DNA of 64,000 nucleotides from Methylopila turkensis (GCF_027922325.1 NZ_BSFL01000001.1:310001-374000), one strand, 5' to 3'; shown: positions 28,435 through 37,821, counted from the first letter of the stretch. Notes: a model not told the origin generated them from the letters alone. Numbers and translations are program-made.

Positions 28435-28632
28435 CTAAGTTGCGCCGACGACGATCGCCGCAACCCCCACAAGGATCATCGCCGCACAGAAAATTTGGCT
28501 CGCAGTCGAGGCGCCGCTTCGCCGTCGCCGCGGGGCGACGTCGGGAATAACCGTGCGGCGCCCGAACGGTTGACGCTCCGACGCCTGCGGCGCGTCGATC
28601 TTCGGTTTGAAGTGCCTGTAGGTGTGAGCCAT
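28435..28632 (-). CDS. Small basic protein with C-terminal membrane helix
   Basis: A 65-residue protein beginning MAHTYRHFKPKIDAPQASE, rich in Arg in the middle, ending with one hydrophobic segment (about 45-65). An upstream in-frame start exists but MAHTYRHF looks like the natural beginning. No family recognised. The spacer to pabC (28633-28773) shows nothing else. Confidence 0.4.
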   Translation of the reverse strand: MAHTYRHFKPKIDAPQASERQPFGRRTVIPDVAPRRRRSGASTASQIFCAAMILVGVAAIVVGAT

Positions 28633-28773
28633 GGGCGATGAGGCGGCTTGTAACGCGGAGAGGGATACCGAGGCTGTCGTCTCTTCCACTTACGCCGGAC
28701 GCTGCGCCGCTCAAGACCCTCGACGGCGGAATTTGATCAACTGACGATAAAAAATTGGATGCAGCCGTCCGGT

Positions 28774-29601
28774 TCAGGCCGGCGCGCCGCAGGCTTCCGC
28801 CACCGCGGCCCGGAGGCGGCCGACCGCGTCGCTGGCGCCGCCCAGCGCGCGTCCGTCGAGCGCGGTCGCCGGCATGACGAGGCGCACGCTGTTGGTGGCG
28901 AAGACGGCGTCGGCCCGGAACAGGTCGTCCGCCGCGAGCGGACGCTCCTCCGCCTTGAGGCCCAAGCCGGCGCAGACCTCCAGCACAAGCGCGCGGATCA
29001 CTCCCGGCAGCACGCCCTCCGAGACCGGCGGCGTGACGACCGTCCGGCCGAACACGGCGAACAGGTTGGCCATGGCGGTGGAGGCGACGCGGCCCGCGAC
29101 GTTCAGCATCAGCGCGTCGTCGGCGCCGGCGCGCCTCGCTGCGTCGAAGGCGAGCACGCTGTCGAGATAAGACAGCGTCTTGGCGCGGGAGGCGAACGAG
29201 GTCGGGTTGCGGCGAACGGCGACGGTCGCGAGCCGGATCGGCGCGTTCAGCGCCCCCTTCGGATAGGGGCTCGCCGCGGCGATGACCGTCGGCTCCCCGC
29301 CGTCCGGGATCGCGAGCCCGCGCGCGCCGGCGCCGCGCGTGACGGTCAGCCGGATCACGCAATCGCTCTCGACAGCGGCCGCAAGCGCCAGCGCCTCCGC
29401 CTCGCAGAACGCGCGATCCACGGGCAGCCGGATCTCCGCCGCCGCCGCCTTCAGCCGGTCGAGATGGCGGGTAAGCAGCGCCGGACGCCCACCGAACGCT
29501 GGAATCGTCTCAAACAGGCCGTCGCCGAGGGTGAGCCCGCGGTCGGCGAGATCAAAGCCCGCGCGCCCGCCGTCGACCGGCGCGCCGTTCAGGCGAAGCA
29601 C
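28774..29601 (-). CDS. pabC: Aminodeoxychorismate lyase-like class IV aminotransferase
   Basis: A 275-residue fold-type IV PLP protein. The PLP lysine is in SFASRAKTLSYLDSVLA, and the class IV signature region runs GADDALMLNVAGRVASTAMA to NLFAV. It follows pabA and pabB, so the likely reaction is removal of pyruvate from 4-amino-4-deoxychorismate to give 4-aminobenzoate for folate. Branched-chain or D-amino acid transaminase activity cannot be excluded from sequence alone. It overlaps pabA by 13 bases and starts with GTG. Confidence 0.85.
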   Translation of the reverse strand: MLRLNGAPVDGGRAGFDLADRGLTLGDGLFETIPAFGGRPALLTRHLDRLKAAAAEIRLPVDRAFCEAEALALAAAVESDCVIRLTVTRGAGARGLAIPDGGEPTVIAAASPYPKGALNAPIRLATVAVRRNPTSFASRAKTLSYLDSVLAFDAARRAGADDALMLNVAGRVASTAMANLFAVFGRTVVTPPVSEGVLPGVIRALVLEVCAGLGLKAEERPLAADDLFRADAVFATNSVRLVMPATALDGRALGGASDAVGRLRAAVAEACGAPA

Positions 29602-30182
29602 GCCTGCCGCCGCTTCGCCGCGTCGAAGAAGTTCCGCAGCAGGCCGTGGCCCGATTCGGTCAGGATCGATTCCGGATGGAACTGCACGCCGTAGGTCGGG
29701 TGCTCGGCATGCTCCAGCGCCATCACCTCGCCCTCCTCCGAACGCGCGGTGACGCGCAAGGGGCCGGCGTAGCCCTCGTCGAACTCGACGATCAGCGAGT
29801 GGTAGCGCCCGACCGTGAGCGGGCTGGCGAGCCCCTCGAACAGGCCGGTTCCGTCATGGGCGACGCGCGAGGCGCGGCCGTGCAACGGACGGCGGGCGCG
29901 GACCACGCGGCCGCCGAAGGCCTCGCCGATCGCCTGATGGCCGAGGCAGATCCCGAGGATCGGCAGCCGTCCGGACAGCGCCCGCACCAGCGGCAGCGAC
30001 ACGCCGGCCTCGGTCGGCGTGCAGGGGCCGGGCGAGACCACCACCGCCTCTGGATCCAACCGCACGATCTCCTCGACGGTGATCGCGTCGTTTCGCGCCA
30101 CCCGGACCTCTCGTCCGAGCTCCTCGATGTAGCGCGCCACGTTGAAGACGAAGCTGTCGTAGTTGTCGACGACGAGAATCAT
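29589..30182 (-). CDS. pabA: Glutamine amidotransferase subunit of aminodeoxychorismate/anthranilate synthase
   Basis: A 197-residue class I amidotransferase beginning MILVVDNYDSFVFNVARYIE. The catalytic Cys79 is in PILGICLGHQAIGEAFGG and the His-Glu pair in VQFHPESILTESG. It supplies ammonia to PabB, whose gene overlaps this one as ATGA (30179-30182). The pairing with pabB and pabC indicates folate rather than tryptophan synthesis, though such subunits can serve both. Confidence 0.92.
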   Translation of the reverse strand: MILVVDNYDSFVFNVARYIEELGREVRVARNDAITVEEIVRLDPEAVVVSPGPCTPTEAGVSLPLVRALSGRLPILGICLGHQAIGEAFGGRVVRARRPLHGRASRVAHDGTGLFEGLASPLTVGRYHSLIVEFDEGYAGPLRVTARSEEGEVMALEHAEHPTYGVQFHPESILTESGHGLLRNFFDAAKRRQACFA

Positions 30183-31615
30183 CGCAGGCCTCCCGCCGCG
30201 GCGGTCCGCGGTCGGTCGGCGGCCCCCGCCTCCTCGAGCGCGCCGCCGAAGGCCTCGAACACAGCGCGCGCCTTGGTCAGGGTCTCGTCGTACTCGGCCG
30301 CAGGGTCGGACAGCGCGGTGATGCCGCCGCCGGCCTGGAACAGCGCCTTGCCGCGGGCGATGGTCGCGGTGCGGATCGCGATGTTGAAGTCGGCGTCGCC
30401 GGAAAAGCCGATCCAGCCGATCGAGCCGCAATAGACGCCGCGGGCGTGGCCCTCGAGCTCCGCGATGATCTCCATGGCGCGGAGCTTCGGCGCGCCGGTG
30501 ATCGAGCCGCCGGGGAAGCTCGCGCGCAGCAGGTCGGCGACGCCGAGGCCTTCGCGCAGTCGGCCCGTGACGACCGAGACGAGATGATGGACCGAGGCGT
30601 AGGTCTCGAGCCCGCAGAGCGTCGGCACCTCGACGCTGCCCGGACGGCAGACGCGGCTCAGGTCGTTGCGCAGCAGGTCGACGATCATGACGTTCTCAGC
30701 GCGGTCCTTCTCGGACGCGAGCAGCGCGCGCGAGGAGGAGCCGTCGGCGATCGGGTCGGCCCAGCGCTTGGCGGTGCCCTTGATCGGACGGGCCTCGACG
30801 CGGTCGCCCTCGACCGCCACGAACCGCTCCGGCGAGGACGAGGCCACCACGACGTCGCCGAAGGCGAGATAGGCCGCGAACGGCGCGGCGTTGCGCACCC
30901 TGAGCCGCCGGTAGAACGACCAGGGGTCGAAGCCCGCGGGCAGATCGGCGAGGAACCGCTGGGCCACGTTCGCCTGGAAGATGTCGCCGGCGAGCACGTA
31001 TTCGACGCAGGCCGCAATCGCCGCCTCATAGGCCGGGCGGTCGAAGTTCGAGCGGAAGCTCACCGGCGGCTGGACCACCGGCGCGCGCAGGACCGCCGGC
31101 TCCGAGAGCCGCGCCAGCGCCGCCTCCGCGCGGGCCTTGGCGCGGGCGGCCTTCGCGGCGGGCTCTGTCTCCGGGGCGCCGGTCGAGATCAGCCAGGCCC
31201 GGCCCTTCCGGTGGTCGCAGGCGACGACCCAGTCGTAGAGCGGCAGCACCGCGTCCGGCAGTTCGAGATCGTCGACCGCGGGCGCCGGCAGGCGCTCAAG
31301 ACGGCGGCCGTAGTCGTAGGAGATGAAGCCCGCGGCCCCGCCCTGGAACGGCGGCAGGTCGGGCAGCGCCGCGGTCCGCGAGGCCTTGAGCGCGGCGTCG
31401 AGCGCGGCGAGCGGATCGCCCTCGACCGGCCGGTCGCCGAGGCGCGCGCCGTCCTGGCCGACCTCCAGCACCGCGTAAGGGTCGGCCGCGAGATACGAAT
31501 AGCGGCCGAGCCGGGCGTGCGGCATCGCGCTGTCGAGCAGCACGAGATGCGGCAGGCCGGCGAGCCGCTCGGCCAGTCCGGCCATATCGATGGTGGGTAG
31601 TTCGGTGATGTGCAT
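30179..31615 (-). CDS. pabB: Aminodeoxychorismate synthase component I
   Basis: A 478-residue chorismate-binding enzyme. The N-terminal half carries the Trp-pocket-like FQGGAAGFISYDYGRRLERL; the catalytic half has GDIFQANVAQRFLADLP, SSSPERFVAVEGDRVEARPI then KGTAKR, DLLRNDLSRVCRPGSVEVP and FPGGSITGAPKLRAMEII, all conserved in PabB/TrpE. It aminates chorismate to 4-amino-4-deoxychorismate. KGTAKR in the PIKGT position fits PabB. It starts the pabB-pabA-pabC run on the minus strand. Confidence 0.94.
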   Translation of the reverse strand: MHITELPTIDMAGLAERLAGLPHLVLLDSAMPHARLGRYSYLAADPYAVLEVGQDGARLGDRPVEGDPLAALDAALKASRTAALPDLPPFQGGAAGFISYDYGRRLERLPAPAVDDLELPDAVLPLYDWVVACDHRKGRAWLISTGAPETEPAAKAARAKARAEAALARLSEPAVLRAPVVQPPVSFRSNFDRPAYEAAIAACVEYVLAGDIFQANVAQRFLADLPAGFDPWSFYRRLRVRNAAPFAAYLAFGDVVVASSSPERFVAVEGDRVEARPIKGTAKRWADPIADGSSSRALLASEKDRAENVMIVDLLRNDLSRVCRPGSVEVPTLCGLETYASVHHLVSVVTGRLREGLGVADLLRASFPGGSITGAPKLRAMEIIAELEGHARGVYCGSIGWIGFSGDADFNIAIRTATIARGKALFQAGGGITALSDPAAEYDETLTKARAVFEAFGGALEEAGAADRPRTAAAGGLR

Positions 31616-31776
31616 CGCGCGCCCGCTCGGACAGGGCGTTCGCCCGACCGGCTTCCTTAGCCCCTATGATAAGCGCCTGCCGCGGCTTCGTCATGTGCGC
31701 CAGCGCGCCGCGCCCGCTTGCTCCGCGAGCGGCCTGAGGCGCAGATGGCTCCCCGCCTCGCGTCCGGAGACCGCCG

Positions 31777-33609
31777 ATGCACCACGCCGCCGCATCGAGC
31801 CCGCTGATTGGAGCGCTCATCCTCCTGATCGCGGCCGTGATCGCCGCGCCGGTCGCGCGCAGGCTCGGGCTCGGCGGCGCGGTCGGCTATCTGTTCGCGG
31901 GCGCCGCGATCGGACCGTCAGCGGCGGGGCTGATCTCCCATCCGGACGCGGTGCTGCAGGTGGCGGAGCTCGGCGTCGTCATGCTGCTGTTCCTGATCGG
32001 CCTCGACCTCAAGATCGAGCGGCTGGTCGCGCTGCGGTTGCAGGTCGTCGGCTTCGGCGGCGGGCAGATCGCTGTCACGACGCTCGCGCTCGCAGGCGTC
32101 GCCATGGCCTTCGGCTACGATCCGAAGCCCGCGCTCGCGCTCGGGCTGGCGCTCGCCTTCTCCGGCACCGCGATGGCGCTGCAGATTCTCGACGAGCGCG
32201 GCCACCTCAACCGGCCTTACGGCGAGCAGACCTTCGCCGCCTTGCTGGCGCAGGACATCGCCGTTGTGCCGGCGCTCGCGCTGGTGCCCTTTCTCGGGTC
32301 GGCGGCCAGCGGCGACGCGGCCGACAGCTGGACCGAAACCCTGCTCGCGGCCGGAGAGGCGATCGCCGTCCTCGCCGGCATCGTGGTCGCCGGCCGCTAC
32401 CTGCTCGATCCCATGTTCCGCCTGCTCGCCCGCACCGGCGCGCGCGAGGTGATGACGGCGGCCGCGCTGCTGGTGGTGCTGGGCGCGGCGGAGGCGGCCC
32501 ACGCGGTCGGGCTGTCGATGGCGCTCGGCGCCTTCCTCGCCGGCGCGCTGCTCGCCGGCTCCTCCTACCGCCACGAGCTTGAGGCCGACATCGAGCCGTT
32601 CCGCGGGCTGCTGATCGCGCTGTTCTTCATGGGCATCGGGATGACGATCAAGCTTGGCGAGGTCGCGACGCACTGGGCGCCCCTGATCGCGACGACGCTC
32701 GGCTACCTCGCGCTCAAGATCGCGATCGCGGCCGCCCTCGCCCGCTCGTTCGGCGCGTCGTTCGCGGACGCGCTCCGGATCGGCGCGCTGCTCGGCGCCG
32801 CCGGCGAGTTCGCCTTCGTCCTGATCCCGCTGACGCTCGCGAACGGGCTGATCGACGCCGACACGGCGACGTTGCTGTCGGCGACCGCCGCTCTCAGCCT
32901 CGTGGCGGCGCCGCCGCTGATCGCGCTCGCCGAACGGCTCGCCGACCGCGCGGAGCCATCGTCCGGCGCGCCAGGCGCGGACGAGGACTATTCGGGCGCG
33001 AAGGGCGAGGTGATGGTGATCGGCTTCGGCCGGGTCGGGCAGATCGCCGCCCAGCTTCTGCTCGCCGAAGGGGTCGAGACCACGCTGATCGACGCCAATC
33101 CCGAGCGCGTCGCCCAGGCCGCCCGGTTCGGGTTCAAGGTCTATTACGGAGACGGCTCGCGGCTCGACGTGCTTCGCGCCGCAGGCGCCGCACGCGCGCG
33201 GGCGATCGTGGTCTGCGTCGACGACCGCGAGGTCGCGAAGCGCGTGGTCGAAATCGTGCAGACGAGCTTTCCCCTCACGAAGCTCGTCGTGAAGGCCTAC
33301 GACCGCGGCCATGCGCTGGAGCTCTACGCCCTCGGCGTCGCCGACGTGGCGCGTGAGACCTTCGAGAGCGCGCTGGTGATCGGGCGCATGGCGCTGGAGG
33401 CCATGGGCGTGGACGCCGAGCGCGCCGCCGAGATCGAGGAGGACGTGCGCCGCCGCGACGCCGCCCGGCTCGAGATCCAGCGCGTGGAGGGCATCTACGC
33501 CGGGCGCGAATTCTCCTACACCAACAAGCCGACCCCGCAGCCGCTGTCGCAGCCGAAGCGGAAGGGCGCGATGCTCGACGGCAGGACGACGGGCGAGTCC
33601 CCGACATGA
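31777..33609 (+). CDS. CPA2-family cation:proton antiporter, KefB/KefC-like
   Basis: A 610-residue membrane protein: twelve or thirteen helices (about residues 8-390) of the Na+/H+ exchanger type, with QDIAVVPALALVPFLGS (the conserved QD pair) and ALAFSGTAMALQIL, followed by a TrkA-N Rossmann domain (about 410-530) with GFGRVGQIAAQLL, YYGDGSRLDVLRAAG and VCVDD. This is the Kef-type glutathione-regulated potassium efflux layout; no KefF/KefG ancillary gene is next to it. It could equally export Na+ or K+ without glutathione gating. Confidence 0.9.
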   Translation: MHHAAASSPLIGALILLIAAVIAAPVARRLGLGGAVGYLFAGAAIGPSAAGLISHPDAVLQVAELGVVMLLFLIGLDLKIERLVALRLQVVGFGGGQIAVTTLALAGVAMAFGYDPKPALALGLALAFSGTAMALQILDERGHLNRPYGEQTFAALLAQDIAVVPALALVPFLGSAASGDAADSWTETLLAAGEAIAVLAGIVVAGRYLLDPMFRLLARTGAREVMTAAALLVVLGAAEAAHAVGLSMALGAFLAGALLAGSSYRHELEADIEPFRGLLIALFFMGIGMTIKLGEVATHWAPLIATTLGYLALKIAIAAALARSFGASFADALRIGALLGAAGEFAFVLIPLTLANGLIDADTATLLSATAALSLVAAPPLIALAERLADRAEPSSGAPGADEDYSGAKGEVMVIGFGRVGQIAAQLLLAEGVETTLIDANPERVAQAARFGFKVYYGDGSRLDVLRAAGAARARAIVVCVDDREVAKRVVEIVQTSFPLTKLVVKAYDRGHALELYALGVADVARETFESALVIGRMALEAMGVDAERAAEIEEDVRRRDAARLEIQRVEGIYAGREFSYTNKPTPQPLSQPKRKGAMLDGRTTGESPT

Positions 33610-33703
33610 GCGCGCGGTCGGCGGATTTGTCGCCGCGCCGCCCGGCGCGCTAGGCTGTCGCCAAACCACGGCGACGGCGCCGGAAACAAGACGCGGCGAG
33701 GCC

Positions 33704-34567
33704 ATGATCAACTTTTACGAGCTGATGCGGCAGGCGCAGGGCGGCGCGGCGTTCGACAACATCGCGCGCGCCTACGGGCTTGATCCCGCGCAGATGCGGG
33801 CCGCGACCGCGGCGCTGACGCCGGCCTTCGCGCAGAGCTTCCAGCGCCAGGCCCGCAACGACCACGCGGCGCACCGGCTGAACGAGCTGTTCGGCGCCGA
33901 CGTCTACGCCCGCGCCTTCGAGGCGCATGCCGCCGCCCTCGACCCGACAGCCCGGGCGGCGGGCGACGACGCGCTCGGCGCGCTGTTCGGCTCCAAGGAG
34001 GTGTCGCGGGCGGTCGCGGCGCAGGCGGCGGCCGCCTCCGGCGTCCAGGCCGAGATCATCCGCAAGGTGCTGCCGGTGCTGACCAGCATCCTGATCGGCG
34101 GCTTCATGAAGGCGTCGCAGGGCGCTTCCGCGCCGTCGCCCTCCTCCGGCGGCGCGGCCGGGCCGTTCGGCCCGTTCTGGGACCAGATGTTCGGGCAGAC
34201 GGCCGCCGAGGGCCGCAAGGGCGGCTCGGAAAATCCGCAGAACCCGTTCCAGGACTGGATGGGCGGCTTCGGCAAGACTGCGGAGGAGCCGGAGCCGCGC
34301 GATCCGCCGGCGAATCCCATGGGCGACGTCATGGCCGACATCCTGAACGGCATGTTCGGCGCCCCGCGCCGCGACGAGACGTCGCCGCCCGACGCTCCCC
34401 CGGCGGAGGCGCCGCCCGCAGGCGCGCCGGAGGGCGAGCAGTCCGACGCCTTCGCGGCCTCGTTCGACCAGATGGTGCAGACCGGCCGCGAACTTCAGGC
34501 GCAGAACGCCCGCGCCATGGAGCAGATCTTCGAGGCCTTTCTCGGCGCCGGCAAGAAGCCGGGCTGA
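33704..34567 (+). CDS. DUF937 domain protein
   Basis: A 287-residue soluble protein. The N-terminal 150 residues, starting MINFYELMRQAQGGAAFDNI, match DUF937, an alpha-helical repeat unit related to YidB (GLDPAQMRAATAALTPAF; VLPVLTSILIGGFMKA). The remainder is low-complexity Pro/Gly/Glu with a helical C-terminus. Function is unknown for the family. It is separated from the antiporter by 94 bases and from chrA by 145 bases. Confidence 0.8.
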   Translation: MINFYELMRQAQGGAAFDNIARAYGLDPAQMRAATAALTPAFAQSFQRQARNDHAAHRLNELFGADVYARAFEAHAAALDPTARAAGDDALGALFGSKEVSRAVAAQAAAASGVQAEIIRKVLPVLTSILIGGFMKASQGASAPSPSSGGAAGPFGPFWDQMFGQTAAEGRKGGSENPQNPFQDWMGGFGKTAEEPEPRDPPANPMGDVMADILNGMFGAPRRDETSPPDAPPAEAPPAGAPEGEQSDAFAASFDQMVQTGRELQAQNARAMEQIFEAFLGAGKKPG

Positions 34568-34712
34568 GCCTCCAGGCGTCCGTCCCGGGCCGATTGACGC
34601 CCGCCGCGGCTGCATGCTTACCCTTTTCCGCAGGGGTTTTCCGCGACGTCCCCTTCAGGCGAAAGCCCAAAGCTCGCGTCCACGATCTCCTTCCCGAGGA
34701 GGCGGACGCCGC

Positions 34713-36104
34713 ATGCTGTCTACACCCCATAACTCCGAACTGACCGACTCTCCCGCGTCGGAAGCCGTTCCGACCCTCGGCGAAGCGCTCGGCGTGTGGG
34801 CGCGGATCGGGCTGCTGAGCTTCGGCGGTCCCGCCGGCCAGATCGCGCTGATGCACCGCGAGCTCGTCGAGCGACGGCGCTGGATCGGCGAGGAGCGGTT
34901 CCTGCACGCCCTCAACTACTGCATGCTGCTGCCCGGCCCCGAGGCGCAGCAGCTCGCCACCTATATCGGCTGGCTCATGCACCGCACGGCGGGCGGCGTG
35001 ATCGCCGGGCTGCTGTTCATCGTTCCCGGCGCCCTGGTGATGCTGGCTCTCAGCGTCGTCTACACCGTGTGGCGCGAGGCGCCGCTGGTCGAGGCGGCGT
35101 TCTTCGGCGTCAAGGCCGCAGTGCTCGCGGTCGTGATCGAGGCGGTGCTCCGGATTGGCCGGCGCGCGCTGCGGAACCGCGTCATGGTCGGCGTCGCCGC
35201 CGCGGCCTTCGCGGCGCTCTTCCTGTTCAAGGTCCCGTTCCCGATCGTGATCCTGGCCGCCGGCCTGTTCGGATGGTTCGGCGCGCGCCGGGCGCCCCAT
35301 CTGTTCGCAGCCGCCGGCCATGGCGCGGGAGCCGGGCCGCAGACCGTCGGCGTAATCGACGCCATGTTCGACCGTGGCGAGCTCGCGCATGCGACGCCGT
35401 CGCGGCGGCGCGCGGCCGGCGCGCTGGCGGTCTGGCTGCCGATCTGGCTCGGCCCCGTTCTGCTGCTGTGGACGTTCGCGGGCGCGGACAGCGTGTGGAC
35501 CCAGATCGCCGGGTTCTTCAGCTCCATGGCCGCGGTCACCTTCGGCGGCGCCTATGCGGTGCTGGCCTATGTGGCGCAGGCGGCCGTGGAGACGTTCGGC
35601 TGGCTCCGCCCGGGCGAGATGGCGGACGGGCTGGGCCTCGCGGAGACCACGCCCGGCCCGCTGATTCTCGTCACACAGTTCGTGGGCTTCCTCGCCGCGA
35701 GCCGGGCTCCGGGCGCGCTCGACCCGCTCGTCGCCGGCGCGCTGGGCGGGTTGCTCACCACCTGGGTGACCTTCGCGCCGAGCTTTCTGTGGATCTTCCT
35801 CGGCGGCCCCTACATGGAGCGGCTGCGCTCAAACCGCCGGCTCGCCGCTGCGCTGTCGGCGATCACCGCGGCGGTGGTCGGCGTCATCCTCAACCTTGCG
35901 GTCTGGTTCGCGCTTCACGTGGTGTTTCGCGAGACATGGTCGCCGGGCTTCGGGCCTGACCTGCCCGTGCTCGCCTCGATCGATCCCTGGGCGGCGTTGC
36001 TCGCCGCGGGCGCCATGGTGGCGATGCTGCGCTTCCGCGCAGGGATGGGCCCGACTCTCGCCGTCTGCGCACTGGCTGGCGTCGCGCTCAGAAGCTTCGG
36101 CTGA
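34713..36104 (+). CDS. chrA: Chromate efflux transporter ChrA
   Basis: A 463-residue membrane protein with two CHR halves. Each half has the signature: [20 protein letters not shown] with [13 protein letters not shown] in the first, and [20 protein letters not shown] plus [17 protein letters not shown] in the second. It would export chromate driven by the proton gradient, though some homologues carry other anions. I chose the ATG at 34713 because GAGGAGG lies at 34696-34702; the earlier frame from 34614 adds 33 unmatched residues. There is no chrB neighbour. Confidence 0.9.
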   Translation: MLSTPHNSELTDSPASEAVPTLGEALGVWARIGLLSFGGPAGQIALMHRELVERRRWIGEERFLHALNYCMLLPGPEAQQLATYIGWLMHRTAGGVIAGLLFIVPGALVMLALSVVYTVWREAPLVEAAFFGVKAAVLAVVIEAVLRIGRRALRNRVMVGVAAAAFAALFLFKVPFPIVILAAGLFGWFGARRAPHLFAAAGHGAGAGPQTVGVIDAMFDRGELAHATPSRRRAAGALAVWLPIWLGPVLLLWTFAGADSVWTQIAGFFSSMAAVTFGGAYAVLAYVAQAAVETFGWLRPGEMADGLGLAETTPGPLILVTQFVGFLAASRAPGALDPLVAGALGGLLTTWVTFAPSFLWIFLGGPYMERLRSNRRLAAALSAITAAVVGVILNLAVWFALHVVFRETWSPGFGPDLPVLASIDPWAALLAAGAMVAMLRFRAGMGPTLAVCALAGVALRSFG

Positions 36105-36118
36105 CCCCGCGCGCAAAG

Positions 36119-36142
36119 AGCCCGGCGCCAGGGCGCCGGGCT
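36119..36142. terminator. Bidirectional hairpin between chrA and the Tat-signal protein
   Basis: AGCCCGGCGCC and GGCGCCGGGCT form an 11-bp stem with a two-base loop, between the convergent stops at 36104 and 36155. TTGCGTCGTC follows on the plus strand and CTTTGCGCGC on the minus strand. Confidence 0.75.
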
Positions 36143-36154
36143 TGCGTCGTCAGG

Positions 36155-36538
36155 TCACCAGCAGCGGCGGACGTAGCCGTAGGGCGTCCAGCGGGTGCGG
36201 CACCGGCGACCCCAATAGCCATAGGGCCGGCGGCGGTAGTAGCGGCGACGTCCGTAATAGCGGCGACGACCGTAATAGCCGTAGCGGCCGGGATGGCGGC
36301 GGTACCGGCGCCTGTGGCCCCGCCGGCGTCCACGACCGCGATGATCGCGCGCCTGCTCGATCTCCGTGCCGTCCGGCGCGCGGCCCGCCGTCTCGGCTTC
36401 GGCGTCCTCCGGCGCGCCCGGGACGGCGCGTTTCAGATCGTCCAGCGGCAGCGCCCTCGCGGCTGGCGCGGCGAGGCTCGTCACGATTGCCGCTCCGCCT
36501 ATTCCGAGCAGGCCCGTAAGGAAGGATCGTCGATCCAT
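36155..36538 (-). CDS. Tat-signal exported Tyr/Arg-rich protein
   Basis: A 127-residue protein. The N-terminus MDRRSFLTGLLGIGG is a twin-arginine signal; cleavage probably follows AARA near residue 29. After an acidic spacer, residues about 65-127 are almost only Arg, Tyr and Gly, with short repeats such as GRRRYYGRRRYY and an ending CRTRWTPYGYVRRCW with two Cys. I know of no assigned function; it may bind anionic surface polymer. Similar proteins occur in Hyphomicrobiales. Confidence 0.7.
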   Translation of the reverse strand: MDRRSFLTGLLGIGGAAIVTSLAAPAARALPLDDLKRAVPGAPEDAEAETAGRAPDGTEIEQARDHRGRGRRRGHRRRYRRHPGRYGYYGRRRYYGRRRYYRRRPYGYWGRRCRTRWTPYGYVRRCW

Positions 36539-36706
36539 TCGGCTTCTCCCTGTCGTCTCCGCCCCGCGTCAGTGTCCCATCGAGCCAGGCGTTCCGTCTA
36601 TGCGCGCCGCAGCATGCGCGGGAGACATGGCGGCGGAGGGCCGCCGGCCCTATCTCCATGACGAAAGCCGCGCGTCGCGCGGGTATCGCGGAAGGACATG
36701 GAGCGC

Positions 36707-37015
36707 ATGACCGTCTCGTCCATATCGCGCCTCGTCGCCGCTTGCGGCGCGGCCGTGACGCTTGCGGCGGGCGCCGCCTCGGCCGACCCGCGGCCCTTCG
36801 CGCCCGCCCTCTCCTGCGGCGCGCTGCAGGACCTTGTGGCGGCGCGCGGCGCGGCGGTGATCAGCACCAGCCGCACCACGTACGATCGCTTCGTCAGCGA
36901 CTCCCGCGGCTGCTACCGCACGCAGGTGACGGAGCCGGCCTGGATCCGCTCCGCCGACGACCGCAGCTGCTTCATCGGCTACACCTGCCGCGAGTACGCC
37001 CGCGACGATCTCTAA
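36707..37015 (+). CDS. Small exported cysteine-containing protein
   Basis: A 102-residue protein with a signal peptide (MTVSSISRLVAACGAAVTLA, cleavage after GAASA). The mature part has four Cys, in ALSCGALQDL, RGCYRTQV and CFIGYTCREYA, so two disulfides are likely. The second ATG (36707) is preferred because AAGGA at 36692-36696 is too close to the first ATG at 36698. Small four-Cys periplasmic proteins of this shape are widespread; function unknown. Confidence 0.65.
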   Translation: MTVSSISRLVAACGAAVTLAAGAASADPRPFAPALSCGALQDLVAARGAAVISTSRTTYDRFVSDSRGCYRTQVTEPAWIRSADDRSCFIGYTCREYARDDL

Positions 37016-37120
37016 GCCCGCGAGCAAGCGCTCTGGTCGGCCGAGGAGCGGCAGGCTTCTTGGCCCCCGAGCGTCCGCCTTGGCCCCCAAGCGTCGGCTC
37101 GGGCCGCGGCGACGGCCCTC

Positions 37121-37672
37121 TCAGGGCTTGATCGATCCGACCACCTCGAACCCTGCGCCGGTCAGCTTCGCCACCACGATCTCGGCCGAGGCCGGATAGA
37201 CGTCGGTCAGCGCAGTGACGTTGACCTGATGGGTGACGAACACCGTAATCGGTCCGCTCCGGGGCGCGTCCAGCACCGCCTGCCGCGAGGCCGCGATGGC
37301 GGCCCTCCGATCGCCGATCTCGAAGAAGGAGTTCAGCCTCGGGTCCTCGATGACCGGACCGAGCGCCATCGCTTCCGCGGTCTCGCGAGCGCGGCACCAC
37401 TGGCTGCTCACGACCCTGCCCACCGCGACGCCCGCGGCGCGGAACCGTTCGCCGACCGCCTTCGCTTCGCGCCTGCCGGCGTCGCTCAGATTGCGCTGCG
37501 TCGAGCAATCGCCGATTCGGAAGTTCGTGGGATCGCCCACGCCCGGCGCCGTCGCATGGCGCATCAACGCCACGTGGCCGCCCTCGCGCAGCGCGCGCCA
37601 CAGCGCCTCGTCGTCGGCCATCGCCGGAGACCAGATCAGAGCGAAGGCCGCCAGAAGAAAAACTCGCGTCAT
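37121..37672 (-). CDS. Exported histidine phosphatase-family protein
   Basis: A 183-residue protein with a signal peptide (1-19, ending SPAMA). The branch 1 histidine phosphatase signature appears as HVALMRHATAPGVGDP, with RHA in place of the usual RHG; the second catalytic His is in VFVTHQVNVTAL and an Arg-rich SSQWCRARETAEAM segment follows the family pattern. The phosphohistidine and general-acid positions are present, so it may be active in the periplasm. Substrate unknown. Confidence 0.8.
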   Translation of the reverse strand: MTRVFLLAAFALIWSPAMADDEALWRALREGGHVALMRHATAPGVGDPTNFRIGDCSTQRNLSDAGRREAKAVGERFRAAGVAVGRVVSSQWCRARETAEAMALGPVIEDPRLNSFFEIGDRRAAIAASRQAVLDAPRSGPITVFVTHQVNVTALTDVYPASAEIVVAKLTGAGFEVVGSIKP

Positions 37673-37751
37673 GTCCCGATCATGGCGCTGCGTCGGGGGG
37701 CGCGCCAGCGGCGGCTCCGATCACGAGGCCGTCACCGCGACGAGCGCGCCG

Positions 37752-37766
37752 TTAACCACCCGCTAA
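37752..37766 (+). promoter_or_regulatory. Candidate CtrA-binding site upstream of flhA
   Basis: TTAACCACCCGCTAA reads TTAA-N7-CTAA, one base off the CtrA consensus TTAA-N7-TTAA, about 56 bases before the flhA start. CtrA drives early flagellar genes in several Alphaproteobacteria, and ctrA lies in this window. Confidence 0.5.
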
Positions 37767-37800
37767 CCATGCGCCCGGCAGTTTCTGCCGGGCGCATGGT
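37766..37800. other. Perfect 16-bp inverted repeat in the flhA leader
   Basis: ACCATGCGCCCGGCAG pairs perfectly with its complement at 37785-37800 around a TTT loop. It lies between divergent genes, 21 bases before the flhA ATG, so it is not a terminator of an upstream plus-strand gene in the usual sense. It may be an attenuator, an mRNA hairpin or an operator. There is no following T tract. Confidence 0.7.
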
Positions 37801-37821
37801 CGCAGAGTGCGAGGGTGGACG

